Source: Thalassorhabdus alkalitolerans (GTDB lineage Bacteria; Bacillota; Bacilli; Bacillales; Marinococcaceae). From it: a stretch of 64,000 nt of DNA. Shown here piece by piece: positions 9,213 through 16,836 of this stretch. The first letter of the stretch is position 1. Every line of letters begins with the position of its first letter. The stretch lies in assembly GCF_042656585.1 (NCBI RefSeq), contig NZ_JBHSPG010000008.1; one strand, 5' to 3'. The notes beneath the pieces are model-generated. The model did not search any database, was not told where the DNA came from, and was given only the letters and a program-made list of their open reading frames with translations. A program made the translations under genes and the position numbers.

Positions 9213-10340
9213 TTACTTATTCCAAAGTCCAAGGTTGCTGGTCCGGCCTAATGCCTCTTCCACACTCTCACCCATTACAGTAATGTGCCCCATTTTCCTC
9301 TGGGGACGAGCTTCTTCTTTTCCGTAAAGGTGAAGATGCGCATCTCGAATGTCTTGAACGTGGTCTAATACCTTTGGAAGATCTTCACCTAAAATATTTG
9401 TCATAACCGCTGGTTTTAAAAGATCTGTTTTTCCAAGCGGCAGACCGCAAATGGCACGGATGTGCTGGGCAAACTGTGACGTTTCACAGGCATTAATCGT
9501 GTAATGTCCTGAATTATGAGGTCTGGGAGCCAGCTCATTCACATAAATGGTATCTTCTTCTGTTAAAAACATTTCTACTGCCAGTGTACCGACGAGTTTT
9601 ATATGCTCTGCCAGCTGAAGAGCTATTGTTTCTGCTTTGTCCTTAACCTGGGCCTCCACTCTTGCCGGTACAATCGTTTGGTGGAGAATATTATGTACAT
9701 GAATGTTTTCTCCCAGAGGGAATGTTGCTGTTTCGCCGTTCGTACTCCGTGTAACGATCACAGAGATCTCTTTCTTAAATGGAATCCACGCTTCAAGCAC
9801 AAGCTCTCCTGATTCCTTTAAAGAGCTATAAGCCTTTTCAGCTTCTTCAGCCTGTTGAATGACCACTTGTCCCTTTCCATCATAACCGCCTCGGCAGGTT
9901 TTAAGGACTGCAGGAAGTCCTAATTCCTGGATGGATGCCTCCAGGTCCTCTAAAGAAGTAATCTCCTTATAAGGAGCAACTTCCACCCCGGCTTCTTGAA
10001 TAGCTTTTTTTTCACGTATTCTGTGCTGGGTGATAAAAAGAAGGTCCTTTCCTTGCGGGAGGTAGAGATGACTTTCTAAAAAACCTGCAGTGTCCGCTTC
10101 AATATTTTCAAATTCATAGGTGAAGACATCACAATGCTCTGCCATTTCCCTGGCACCCGACTGATCATCGTAGGAAGCAATAACCTCTACGTCTGCAATC
10201 TGCCCTGTTGGCGAATTCTTTTTCGGTTCCATTACAGCAATTTTGTATCCCATTTCCCTGGCAGATAGAGCCATCATTCTGCCGAGCTGTCCGCCGCCAA
10301 GTATCCCAATTGTTTGACCAGGTATAATCACTTTACTCAT
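9213..10340 (-). CDS. purK: 5-(carboxyamino)imidazole ribonucleotide synthase PurK
   Basis: 375 residues, an ATP-grasp enzyme that makes N5-CAIR from AIR, bicarbonate and ATP. GQTIGILGGGQLGRMMALSAREMGY at the N-terminus is the nucleotide-fold motif; LKTCRGGYDGKGQ and NELAPRPHNSGHYTI are the ATP-grasp motifs. The ATG overlaps the purE stop by four bases, so PurE and PurK are translated in a coupled way. Confidence 0.97.
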   Translation of the reverse strand: MSKVIIPGQTIGILGGGQLGRMMALSAREMGYKIAVMEPKKNSPTGQIADVEVIASYDDQSGAREMAEHCDVFTYEFENIEADTAGFLESHLYLPQGKDLLFITQHRIREKKAIQEAGVEVAPYKEITSLEDLEASIQELGLPAVLKTCRGGYDGKGQVVIQQAEEAEKAYSSLKESGELVLEAWIPFKKEISVIVTRSTNGETATFPLGENIHVHNILHQTIVPARVEAQVKDKAETIALQLAEHIKLVGTLAVEMFLTEEDTIYVNELAPRPHNSGHYTINACETSQFAQHIRAICGLPLGKTDLLKPAVMTNILGEDLPKVLDHVQDIRDAHLHLYGKEEARPQRKMGHITVMGESVEEALGRTSNLGLWNK

Positions 10341-10822
10341 AGCGTGTCACTCGTTTCTAGCACTGTATTCTTTATCTCTTCTCTGCGCTGCTCCAGTCTT
10401 TCACTTACTCCCTCGTCAAATGCTCCAATCATTTCGGCCGCAAGAAGGCCTGCGTTCGTGGCTCCCGCTTTTCCAATGGCTACAGTTGCCACCGGCACGC
10501 CACCTGGCATTTGTACAATTGATAATAATGAGTCCAGACCATTTAGTGCTTTAGATTGAACGGGAACTCCTATGACTGGGAGAGAGGTCTTTGCAGCGAC
10601 CATTCCTGGAAGGTGGGCGGCTCCGCCAGCTCCAGCAATGATTACTTTCAATCCTCTGGCTTTAGCCTGTTCTGCATACTCAAACATTAAATCAGGTGTT
10701 CTATGTGCGGAGACTACTTTTTTTTCAAATGGTATGTGTAATTCCTCGAGTATGGTACAGGTATGCTCCATTGTATCCCAATCTGACGTACTTCCCATAA
10801 TTACCCCGACTAAAGGTGCCAC
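10337..10822 (-). CDS. purE: N5-carboxyaminoimidazole ribonucleotide mutase PurE
   Basis: 161 residues from a GTG start at 10822, chosen because GAAGGAGG lies seven bases upstream and the product begins VAPLVGVIMGSTSDWDTM like B. subtilis PurE; an ATG at 10849 would add nine residues with no ribosome binding site. The active-site motifs GSTSDW, SAHRTPD and AGAGGAAHLPGM are intact. It converts N5-CAIR to CAIR. It is the first gene of the operon and follows the guanine riboswitch leader. Confidence 0.97.
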   Translation of the reverse strand: MAPLVGVIMGSTSDWDTMEHTCTILEELHIPFEKKVVSAHRTPDLMFEYAEQAKARGLKVIIAGAGGAAHLPGMVAAKTSLPVIGVPVQSKALNGLDSLLSIVQMPGGVPVATVAIGKAGATNAGLLAAEMIGAFDEGVSERLEQRREEIKNTVLETSDTL

Positions 10823-10883
10823 GAAGGTTCCTCCTTCATTTTTCAACAATTAAATTTCCTTTTTTTTACATAACAATACCCCG

Positions 10884-10918
10884 AAAAATAAGTCCCTTTC
10901 TTACGAGAGAAAGCAGAC
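10884..10918 (-). terminator. Attenuator terminator of the purE leader
   Basis: On the minus strand a stem GTC..CTTTCT/AGAAAG.GAC with loop CTCGTA is followed by TTATTTTT. It lies about 95 bases downstream of the aptamer and about 60 bases before the purE GTG, where the expression platform of a transcriptional OFF switch is expected. A second GC-rich hairpin (about 10971-10986) lies between the two and may take part in the antiterminator. Confidence 0.7.
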
Positions 10919-11012
10919 CGGGTTCCCGGGGCTTTTTTAACGAAAGATTTGCAGTAGTTATTTATTTGACCGGCAAAAGCCGGCCTCACTACCTGTAATC
11001 CCACGTGCTTCC

Positions 11013-11081
11013 CCCCATAGTCCAGTGATTTACGGTCACCGGGTAGAAACTTTTGGGCCTTATTCCCAATGATATATGAGG
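11013..11081 (-). ncRNA. Purine (guanine-type) riboswitch aptamer of the pur operon
   Basis: P1 pairs CCTCATA (11081-11075) with TATGGGG (11019-11013). P2 is TTGGG/CCCAA, and the conserved core AAAGTTTCTACC and CCGTAAA with P3 CCGGTGA/TCACTGG follow. The specificity base in GGACTATGG is C, which marks guanine/hypoxanthine recognition rather than adenine. In the family, ligand binding promotes premature termination upstream of purE. Confidence 0.95.
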
Positions 11082-11128
11082 ATATATGAAATTTCTTTTT
11101 TATGAATTCAGTCATTTTCTTCAGCTTT

Positions 11129-11158
11129 ATAGTAACAAGATGGAAGAAGATCTGTCAA
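11129..11158 (-). promoter_or_regulatory. Sigma-A promoter of the pur operon
   Basis: The -35 box TTGACA (11158-11153) and -10 box TACTAT (11134-11129) are separated by 18 bases, just downstream of the PurR boxes and about 48 bases upstream of the aptamer. Confidence 0.85.
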
Positions 11159-11161
11159 TAA

Positions 11162-11203
11162 AAATCGAACATTTTTTCTTATGTTTTTATAAACGTTCGC
11201 CTT
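11162..11203. promoter_or_regulatory. Pair of PurR boxes (PurBox) upstream of purE
   Basis: Two inverted boxes share the core CGAAC: 11166-11170 on the plus strand (AAAATCGAACATT) and 11195-11199 on the minus strand (AAAGGCGAACGTT). This matches the B. subtilis PurR arrangement of two facing boxes just upstream of the -35 element. PurR repression is relieved by PRPP. The boxes abut the stop codon of yebG. Confidence 0.85.
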
Positions 11204-11431
11204 TTACTTCTTTTTCCCTTCAAAAATAACTAACTGCCTCACAGGTATAACTTCTGTCGTACCGTTTTCTTCCTTCTCTTCAAAAATCGGTTCTTCCATT
11301 CTTCTCACCGGCCTGTATCCTTCTTTGTCCATCCTTTGAAGGCATTCTGCTATGCTTTCCGTTTCCATCACTTCAAACTTTTTTTTGTCGGGCTGCTTGT
11401 TCTGCTGTTTTTGCTGCTTCTTCTTAGCCAT
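11204..11431 (-). CDS. yebG: NETI motif-containing protein (YebG family)
   Basis: 75 residues: a Lys/Gln-rich basic N-terminus (about residues 1-18), then FEVMETESIAECLQRM, EGYRPVRRMEEPIF and VRQLVIFEGKK, the pattern of the small YebG/NETI family. Function is unknown. B. subtilis yebG sits at the same place just before purE, which supports the assignment. AAGGGAG lies about ten bases before the ATG. The gene stops immediately before the PurR boxes. Confidence 0.85.
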   Translation of the reverse strand: MAKKKQQKQQNKQPDKKKFEVMETESIAECLQRMDKEGYRPVRRMEEPIFEEKEENGTTEVIPVRQLVIFEGKKK

Positions 11432-11478
11432 TTTCTATGCCACTCCCTTGAATGTTCTTTGCTGATCTTTTTTTAAAA

Positions 11479-11718
11479 GGCTCTGTTAAAGCCCAATTTT
11501 TTATGAGTCATTCGATTGTGATAAACGCAGATGTCCTCGGAAAATAGTATGAGCCGTCGCAGAGTGGTTTTCCCTAGGGTGCAGGCAATGATCGAGGCAT
11601 AAAAAAACCGTGAATTGCGAATGTTGTAATGTTGTAAAGTATATATGGATGTCGCACGTGTACCTTTAGCTCAATGAGAGCATCGTATCGAACATCTGCA
11701 ACAAAATGTAACAAAGCC
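11479..11718. mobile_element. Candidate MITE-like element, about 240 bp
   Basis: The 315-base stretch between yebE and yebG has no convincing gene. Its ends carry an imperfect inverted repeat: GGCTCTGTTAAA (11479-11490) against GGCTTTGTTACA read inward from 11718 to 11707, 10 of 12 bases identical. The interior is non-coding. I see no clear target-site duplication, so this is only a candidate for a small non-autonomous insertion. Confidence 0.3.
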
Positions 11719-11746
11719 TATTATATGAGAATGGTGACTGTCACGC

Positions 11747-12286
11747 TTACTTTCTAACACCCTTAACCCAAAAGCCTCCAAAGAAAGCTTTCGGTTCATG
11801 AGAAATAATAAAAGCTTTTGGATCCAGCTGCTTAACTGTTTGATACAATACCGCTTCCGATTTCCTGGATGTTAAGATCTGCATCATCAGGCGTTCGCCC
11901 TCTCTTCCGTATGCTACCCAGTTTGTCACCCCGTACCCCTTGTCTCTTAATGCGTTCGGGATATCCGGCTCGTATTCTTTCGTAATTACATTTACGGTTA
12001 TATACCCAAGTGCAAGCTTCTCTTCAATTTTCATTCCAACAATTACTCCTGTGCCATATCCTATCGCATATGCAATCAGGTTGGCAATCTGGTCCAGGTT
12101 GTCCAATACAAGCCCCAATCCAATGACGTAAATAATAATTTCTATTATACTTACACCAGCTGCAAAATACCTCTGACCTTTTAAGGTAAAAATCATTCGA
12201 ATCGTAAAAAGGGTTACATATACAATGTTAATAATTAGAATGATTATTATCATTGTGACTGCATTATTAAGCAGCATATCCAGCAA
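11747..12286 (-). CDS. yebE: UPF0316 membrane protein YebE (DUF5698/DUF2179)
   Basis: 179 residues with three N-terminal hydrophobic segments (about residues 8-28, 40-62 and 66-85), then a soluble domain with YGTGVIVGMKIEEKLALGYITVNV and LRDKGYGVTNW...GEGERLMMQILTSRK-like sequence, the DUF2179 fold. The family is found in B. subtilis as YebE in the same neighbourhood. Function is not established. The candidate MITE lies directly downstream. Confidence 0.88.
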   Translation of the reverse strand: MLDMLLNNAVTMIIIILIINIVYVTLFTIRMIFTLKGQRYFAAGVSIIEIIIYVIGLGLVLDNLDQIANLIAYAIGYGTGVIVGMKIEEKLALGYITVNVITKEYEPDIPNALRDKGYGVTNWVAYGREGERLMMQILTSRKSEAVLYQTVKQLDPKAFIISHEPKAFFGGFWVKGVRK

Positions 12287-12363
12287 TCACAACACCCCGC
12301 CTTCTCATTATTTCAAAAAAATATATCATGAAAAATAAAGTGCAGGGAAGCCATAATCCTTCG

Positions 12364-12627
12364 TCAATTATCGTCTTTATTTTCACTATCTATCGTAATA
12401 TCCTGCAGCAAATCCTCCACTTCTTCCGGCGAGGCTTTTCCAGCCCACCCAATATTTAAGGTTCCCTTTAATTCCTTTACGTGAAGCTCCTGAATCTTAT
12501 AGTTAACATTTTCAATTGTCGTTTTGTTCATTGCCTCTATTTGCTTACGCAATTCCTCATTCTCTTCCTCCAGCTTCTTGATTCGCTTTTCCATATGTTG
12601 AGCCCAGCTGTAAAGGTCTATATACAT
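12364..12627 (-). CDS. gerPC: Spore germination protein GerPC-like
   Basis: 87 residues from an ATG at 12627, chosen because GGAGG lies six bases upstream; a longer frame to 12669 lacks one. The protein has a coiled coil (MEKRIKKLEEENEELRKQIE), then NVNYKIQELHVKELKGTLNIG, the typical GerPC end (VERIEYKFDQLKVE..LEGTLNIG in B. subtilis). GerP proteins are made in the mother cell and affect germinant passage through the spore coat. The usual gerPABCDEF order is not kept: an Hsp20 gene faces away from it. Confidence 0.75.
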   Translation of the reverse strand: MYIDLYSWAQHMEKRIKKLEEENEELRKQIEAMNKTTIENVNYKIQELHVKELKGTLNIGWAGKASPEEVEDLLQDITIDSENKDDN

Positions 12628-12769
12628 TAGGATCCTCCAAACTGCTTTGAGCGGGAATTGATCATCCAATCTTTCTCTTCTATATAACTATATGAACGCC
12701 TTTACCTTTCACGACATAAAATGTTAGACCATAGATGACTGCGGAGTTTATTAATAGGAGGGGATAGTT

Positions 12770-13213
12770 ATGAATGCTTTTGAAAAAATGATGCAATGGC
12801 AAAAGTATGCCGAAAAGGTTCTTGATGAAGACTTTTGGACCGACTTCTCTGAGGTCATGCAGCACAAGGGTCCTTATTTAAATGTGTACGAGGCGGAAAA
12901 GGAAGCTATGATTATCATGGGTCTTCCCGGCCTTCAAAGTGAAAAAGACGTTAGACTGTCAGTGGACCCTCATAAACTTTATATTAAAGGAACGTTACGC
13001 TGGAAAGAACCTGAGCATAGCCGCCCTATCCAGACTGAACTGAATCACGGAAACTTCCACCGTACTGTTGACCTTCCTTTTCCCGTAGAGGCGGAAGGCA
13101 TTAATGCCGCCTACGAAAACGGACTGCTCACCATACGTTTGCCAAGAAAAACGAATGAAGAAAAATATCAAGACCATGTTCCTGTTCAATACCGAAGAAG
13201 GCCATCCCGTTAA
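12770..13213 (+). CDS. Hsp20/alpha-crystallin family small heat shock-like protein
   Basis: 147 residues. The central part (about 40-125) is an alpha-crystallin domain: LNVYEAEKEAMIIMGLPGL, LYIKGTLRW, FHRTVDLPFPVEAEGINAAYENGLLTIRLPRK, including the A-x-x-x-n-G-L-L/T-I-x-L-P signature. The N-terminus FEKMMQWQKYAEKVLDEDFW is specific to a Bacillaceae spore-associated subgroup as far as I can recall. GGAGGGG lies six bases before the ATG. It is divergent from gerPC and convergent with two gerP-like genes, so a role in spore coat assembly is a reasonable inference but not shown. Confidence 0.85.
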   Translation: MNAFEKMMQWQKYAEKVLDEDFWTDFSEVMQHKGPYLNVYEAEKEAMIIMGLPGLQSEKDVRLSVDPHKLYIKGTLRWKEPEHSRPIQTELNHGNFHRTVDLPFPVEAEGINAAYENGLLTIRLPRKTNEEKYQDHVPVQYRRRPSR

Positions 13214-13226
13214 GGATGGCCTTCTT
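13195..13226. terminator. Bidirectional terminator between hsp20 and gerPB-like gene
   Basis: A perfect 13-bp stem AAGAAGGCCATCC/GGATGGCCTTCTT (13195-13207 with 13214-13226) with a six-base loop overlaps the last codons and stop of the Hsp20 gene and ends four bases before the stop of the converging gene. No long U tract follows. Confidence 0.65.
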
Positions 13227-13229
13227 GAA

Positions 13230-13415
13230 TTAGACAGCGGGAGGTGCTGGAGGAGGGGGACCCGGCGGCGGCGGGGATACGTCGTCAACAGCCTCAGGCT
13301 CCTCAACATCATTTTCTTCTGGAGGCTTTTGCACAATGAGCGTCTTCCCAATATTGAGAGATGCATTGGTTGAAATGCTATCCACCTTTAAATTTAAGAT
13401 AGAGACTTTTACCAC
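13230..13415 (-). CDS. Small GerP-family spore germination protein (GerPB-like)
   Basis: 61 residues from a GTG start (GGAGG 11 bases upstream). The N-terminal half, VSILNLKVDSISTNASLNIGKTLIV, follows the GerPA/GerPB pattern I-x-L-x-V/I-x-S-I-S-x-x-S-x-x-x-I-G. The C-terminus is an acidic linker then a proline run (PPPPGPPPPAPP), a tail like that of GerPB. Length and position right after another GerP-like gene support a spore coat role. Which GerP paralogue it is remains uncertain. Confidence 0.7.
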   Translation of the reverse strand: MVKVSILNLKVDSISTNASLNIGKTLIVQKPPEENDVEEPEAVDDVSPPPPGPPPPAPPAV

Positions 13416-13431
13416 TCTTGGTTATTCCTCC

Positions 13432-13686
13432 TTAAATAGATTTAGCTGAATTGACACTTTTAGTAAGGAATTCCGGCTCGTTTGCAACCATATCATTCAC
13501 ATCTGGATCAAGAAGCTGGTTTTTGTTCCAGGCAGACAGAGGAGAAAGGTCTCCAATCGCAGTATTTGTTCCCTGTGATTTATCATTTACGTTATGACCT
13601 TCATGAACAGCATTCCCAAAGTTTACCGATGCATTTGAAGAGATGTTGTTTATTTTGATATTAAAAATGTTATTGATCACTGGCAT
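13432..13686 (-). CDS. Spore germination protein, GerPA/GerPF family
   Basis: 84 residues from the second ATG (13686), which lies nine bases after AAAAGGG; the first ATG is only three bases from it. MPVINNIFNIKINNISSNASVNFGNA and LDPDVNDMV match the GerPA/GerPF pattern (MPAIVGxxxINSI..VNFGD and YxDPDVxDQxxxG). This family forms part of the spore coat and allows germinants to pass. It lies 16 bases upstream of the GerPB-like gene and probably in one transcript with it. Confidence 0.8.
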   Translation of the reverse strand: MPVINNIFNIKINNISSNASVNFGNAVHEGHNVNDKSQGTNTAIGDLSPLSAWNKNQLLDPDVNDMVANEPEFLTKSVNSAKSI

Positions 13687-13750
13687 ACACATACACCCTT
13701 TTCAGCCAAGTTATGGTCAGTATATGTTATTGCCCAGTATATGTGAAATA

Positions 13751-13798
13751 CAAAAAGGCTCCCACCTAAAGAGAAGAGTTCTTCCCATTAGTGAGAGC
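13751..13798 (-). terminator. Terminator after the methyltransferase gene
   Basis: On the minus strand GCTCTCAC (13798-13791) pairs with GTGGGAGC (1365-58 of the same kilobase, i.e. 13765-13758), followed by CTTTTTG. It lies about 120 bases after the stop of the ICMT-like gene. Confidence 0.6.
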
Positions 13799-13916
13799 TC
13801 ATGTTTTGTGTTCAGTATTCAATTGGTCTTGACCAGGAGAATGACTCTAATGGAGTCCAATTATCAAAAGAAGATAATTAGAGATTTGCTTAGGTGTGAC
13901 AATTTTATCCCAGCCT

Positions 13917-14465
13917 CTACTCTCTGGAAACCGAAACCTTACGTTCAGCCTGTTCTTGCTTCAGTGCAGTTAACGCCTTCTCTTCTGCAGGTATTCTAAC
14001 AAACAAAAGCAAGAGAGCATTTAATATTGTAAAAACGATTGCTGTAAAATATGCACCAAATATAAGAGGCAGTGCTGCAATTTCAGTTGCCACAACGATA
14101 TAGTTCGGATGCTTCACCCACCGGTAAGGCCCCTTAGCCACTTTGTTTTCCCCAGGGAGGACTATAATCTTAGTGTTCCAAAACTTCCCTAGAGAAGCCA
14201 AAGCCCACACCCTCATCACTTGAGCGGCAATAAATAAAAGGAAAAAGAAAAACCAGCCTGGTCCTGTCTGTCCTTCATTAATAGTTCCTTCAATAAGTAT
14301 AGATAAAAAAAACAAAACATGAAGCAGAACAATGAACGGATAATGCTTGCTTCCGTATTCCACCGCCCCCTCTGCTTTCATCCATTTCTCATTTCTTTTG
14401 GCATACAGCAGCTCAATCAAGCGCTGAATAATTACAATTGCTACAAGTATACTGAAGAACACCAT
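13917..14465 (-). CDS. Isoprenylcysteine carboxyl methyltransferase-family protein (BpsB/YpbQ-like)
   Basis: 182 residues with about five hydrophobic segments. The motif GPYRWVKHPNYIVV, followed by an RIPAEEKAL stretch, is the SAM-binding signature of the ICMT/PEMT membrane methyltransferase family. In B. subtilis the homologue next to the type III polyketide synthase O-methylates alkylpyrones. Here it starts nine bases after the synthase gene, with GAGG seven bases before its ATG, so the two are one operon and the same role is inferred. Confidence 0.85.
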   Translation of the reverse strand: MVFFSILVAIVIIQRLIELLYAKRNEKWMKAEGAVEYGSKHYPFIVLLHVLFFLSILIEGTINEGQTGPGWFFFFLLFIAAQVMRVWALASLGKFWNTKIIVLPGENKVAKGPYRWVKHPNYIVVATEIAALPLIFGAYFTAIVFTILNALLLLFVRIPAEEKALTALKQEQAERKVSVSRE

Positions 14466-14474
14466 TTCACTTCC

Positions 14475-15545
14475 TCACTTCCATTCAAGCCATACAAGCT
14501 CAGAGCTAAATCCCGGACCCAACGCTGTCAGCAGTCCTTCTTCTCCAGCAACCGGCTGTTTATTCATGGTTTCCTTAAGTACATACAATACAGTCGGAGA
14601 AGACATGTTTCCATAGTGGGCTAATACTTTTCTTGAATCCTCAGTTTTTGCCTCTGTAAAGGACATTGCCTTTTCGTAAGCAGTGAGCACCTTCTTCCCT
14701 CCAGGATGGGCGACAAAGTAGGAAATCTCTTCAACCGTTTTGCCGATTGTTAACAGGAATTCTTCTACATTAGGCTTAAGCCACGATTCTATTATGCTTG
14801 GAATATCCCTTGAAAAGATCACATTTAAACCATTATCCTTTACGTCCCATCCCATCACATCTTCGGAATCTCTCATCAATGTAGATTGGACTTCCTTAGT
14901 ATTGGGGTAAGCCTTTTCCTTCTTTTCGTTTGTTTCAATTTGATCCCCTTCTATTAACGCGCAAGCCACTCCATCAGAAAAAAGAGAAGTGCCAATCAGG
15001 TTGCTTTTGGTAGTATCTTCTCTTTGGAAGGTCAGGCTGCATAATTCAACACATAAAACCAGAACACGTGCCCCAGGATAAGCCAGGCAATATTCATGAG
15101 CCCTGCTGATTCCTGCAGCGCCTCCGGCACACCCGAGGCCCCAAAGGGGAATACGTTTTGTATGAGCTGGAAACTCCAGCATATTCATAATTCTCGCTTC
15201 GATCGAGGGTGTGGCAAGTCCTGAACTTGAGACATATATAATAGCGTCGATCTCCTTAGCAGTAAGGTCGTTTTCTTTCAGACAACAGGTGACCGCCTCA
15301 CTTCCTAGACTGACTGCTTCTTGTATATATAAATCATTTCTCTCTTGAAAGCTGTGATCACCTGTAAACCACTCTAACGGTTTTACCAGATTTCGATTTT
15401 CTATTTGTCCATTCCCAAACACCGTTAATAACCTGTCGATGTCATAGAAATGATCCTTAAACATTTCTCTTACTACCCTCATGGTGTCTTGCTGAGATAC
15501 CTGGCAGGGCAAGTCCACTGTGCTGACCGATCGTATAACCGGCAT
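14475..15545 (-). CDS. bcsA: Type III polyketide synthase (chalcone/stilbene synthase family, BpsA/BcsA-like)
   Basis: 356 residues from the ATG at 15545; a longer frame to 15635 adds 30 residues not expected in the family. The catalytic Cys lies in IPLWGLGCAGGAAGISRA, the His in VAHPGGKKVLTAYE and the Asn in HYGNMSSPTVLYV, giving the complete Cys-His-Asn triad; the C-terminus GLLTALGPGFSSELVWLEW is the family end. B. subtilis BpsA makes triketide and tetraketide alkylpyrones from long-chain acyl-CoAs. It is divergent from the first patatin gene. Confidence 0.92.
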   Translation of the reverse strand: MPVIRSVSTVDLPCQVSQQDTMRVVREMFKDHFYDIDRLLTVFGNGQIENRNLVKPLEWFTGDHSFQERNDLYIQEAVSLGSEAVTCCLKENDLTAKEIDAIIYVSSSGLATPSIEARIMNMLEFPAHTKRIPLWGLGCAGGAAGISRAHEYCLAYPGARVLVLCVELCSLTFQREDTTKSNLIGTSLFSDGVACALIEGDQIETNEKKEKAYPNTKEVQSTLMRDSEDVMGWDVKDNGLNVIFSRDIPSIIESWLKPNVEEFLLTIGKTVEEISYFVAHPGGKKVLTAYEKAMSFTEAKTEDSRKVLAHYGNMSSPTVLYVLKETMNKQPVAGEEGLLTALGPGFSSELVWLEWK

Positions 15546-15796
15546 GACCTCACATCCTCTGATTTTCACCTCTGTTGCTTCATTCATTCCCACGCGTGCT
15601 AAAGGATAAACTCGTAAGAATCTTTTAATAAGCAACTAAGAAATTTAACGTTTGCTGATAGAGAGAACGGGAAGTAAAATATAAGCAGGTTTTTTCCTAT
15701 ATAAAAGAAATCACTCTCTCGGTTTAAGCTACAATGATTCCCCTTATGCATAATCCCGAGAAACTTCACCAACCAATCTAAAAGGAGTTCTGGTAT

Positions 15797-16666
15797 ATGG
15801 ACAGCACGGGTCTTGTTCTAGAAGGGGGCGGCATGCGAAGCGCCTATACAGCAGGTGTCCTGGAATTCTTCCTGGATTCAAATATACGATTTCCCTATGT
15901 CATAGGAGTTTCCGCCGGCGCTTCTAACGCTTGCTCCTACCTTTCAGGACAAAAAGGCAGAAATAGAAAAGTGGGAATTGACCATGTTAGAGACCCTCGT
16001 TTTTTAAGCTTCCGAAACCTTTTTAAAGAAGGAAGCCTCTTTGGCATGGATTTTATCTATAAAGAAGTACCTACCAAAATTGAGCCCTTAGATGTAACCA
16101 GCATTTCAACTTGCCCGGAACGGTTTGTTATTGTAACGACTGACTGCCAAACAGGCGAACCATATTACATTGATCACTCTGATGACATAGAGCTATTGGA
16201 TGCTGTTCGTGCTTCAAGCAGCCTTCCTTTTATCGCTCCTATGGTACAATTTAAGGGAAAAGAGCTTCTTGATGGGGGAATCGCTGACCCCATTCCTCTC
16301 CGCAAAGCATTTAACGACGGGTTTGAGCAGAACCTTGTTGTTCTTACTCAACCCAAAGGCTATCGAAAAAAGCCTTACAAATTAAAAAAGCTGGCGGAAA
16401 AGCTATATCCACAGCACGAAAAATTGATTCAGTCAATCTTCTCCCGTCACCTTCGCTATAATCAGGCAATGGAAGAGGTCGAAAAACTAGAAGAAGAAGG
16501 AAGAATCAAAGTCCTCCGCCCCTCAAGGGAAGCCTGTATCACTTTTATAGAAAAGGATGAAACAAAATTATCCTCCTTATATGAAGCAGGTTATAAGGAT
16601 GCCAAAAGCTCCTATGAAGAGATCATGCCATGGCTTGAGCGGAAAGCAGCTGCTATTGCAAAGTAA
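15797..16666 (+). CDS. Patatin-like phospholipase family protein
   Basis: 289 residues. The oxyanion loop GLVLEGGGMRSAYTAG, the nucleophile elbow GVSAGASNA (Ser about residue 42) and the catalytic Asp in LLDGGIADPIP are all present, so the Ser-Asp dyad is intact. No signal peptide is seen, indicating a cytoplasmic lipid acyl hydrolase. AAAGGAG lies nine bases upstream. A paralogue follows 170 bases downstream, with its own terminator between them. Confidence 0.92.
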   Translation: MDSTGLVLEGGGMRSAYTAGVLEFFLDSNIRFPYVIGVSAGASNACSYLSGQKGRNRKVGIDHVRDPRFLSFRNLFKEGSLFGMDFIYKEVPTKIEPLDVTSISTCPERFVIVTTDCQTGEPYYIDHSDDIELLDAVRASSSLPFIAPMVQFKGKELLDGGIADPIPLRKAFNDGFEQNLVVLTQPKGYRKKPYKLKKLAEKLYPQHEKLIQSIFSRHLRYNQAMEEVEKLEEEGRIKVLRPSREACITFIEKDETKLSSLYEAGYKDAKSSYEEIMPWLERKAAAIAK

Positions 16667-16685
16667 ACACAGAGACACTGTTTAA

Positions 16686-16716
16686 GCCGGGCAGGATATG
16701 GAGCCCGGTTTTTTTT
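16686..16716 (+). terminator. Terminator after the first patatin gene
   Basis: CCGGGC (16687-16692) pairs with GCCCGG (16703-16708), followed by eight T residues. Confidence 0.85.
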
Positions 16717-16836
16717 GTGAGCAGAAAAAATTTTATTTACCTTCCTTTGGGCTGCTGGCCACCTTTTCCTTACACTCTTTCCATGCTTTTGATACAATTC
16801 ATTACAGGAATCGAAGTAACCGGGAGGAGAAAGCGT

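Noticed and set aside
10843..11115. 90-codon minus-strand frame across the purE leader
   Set aside because: It covers the riboswitch aptamer and attenuator and has no sensible protein composition.
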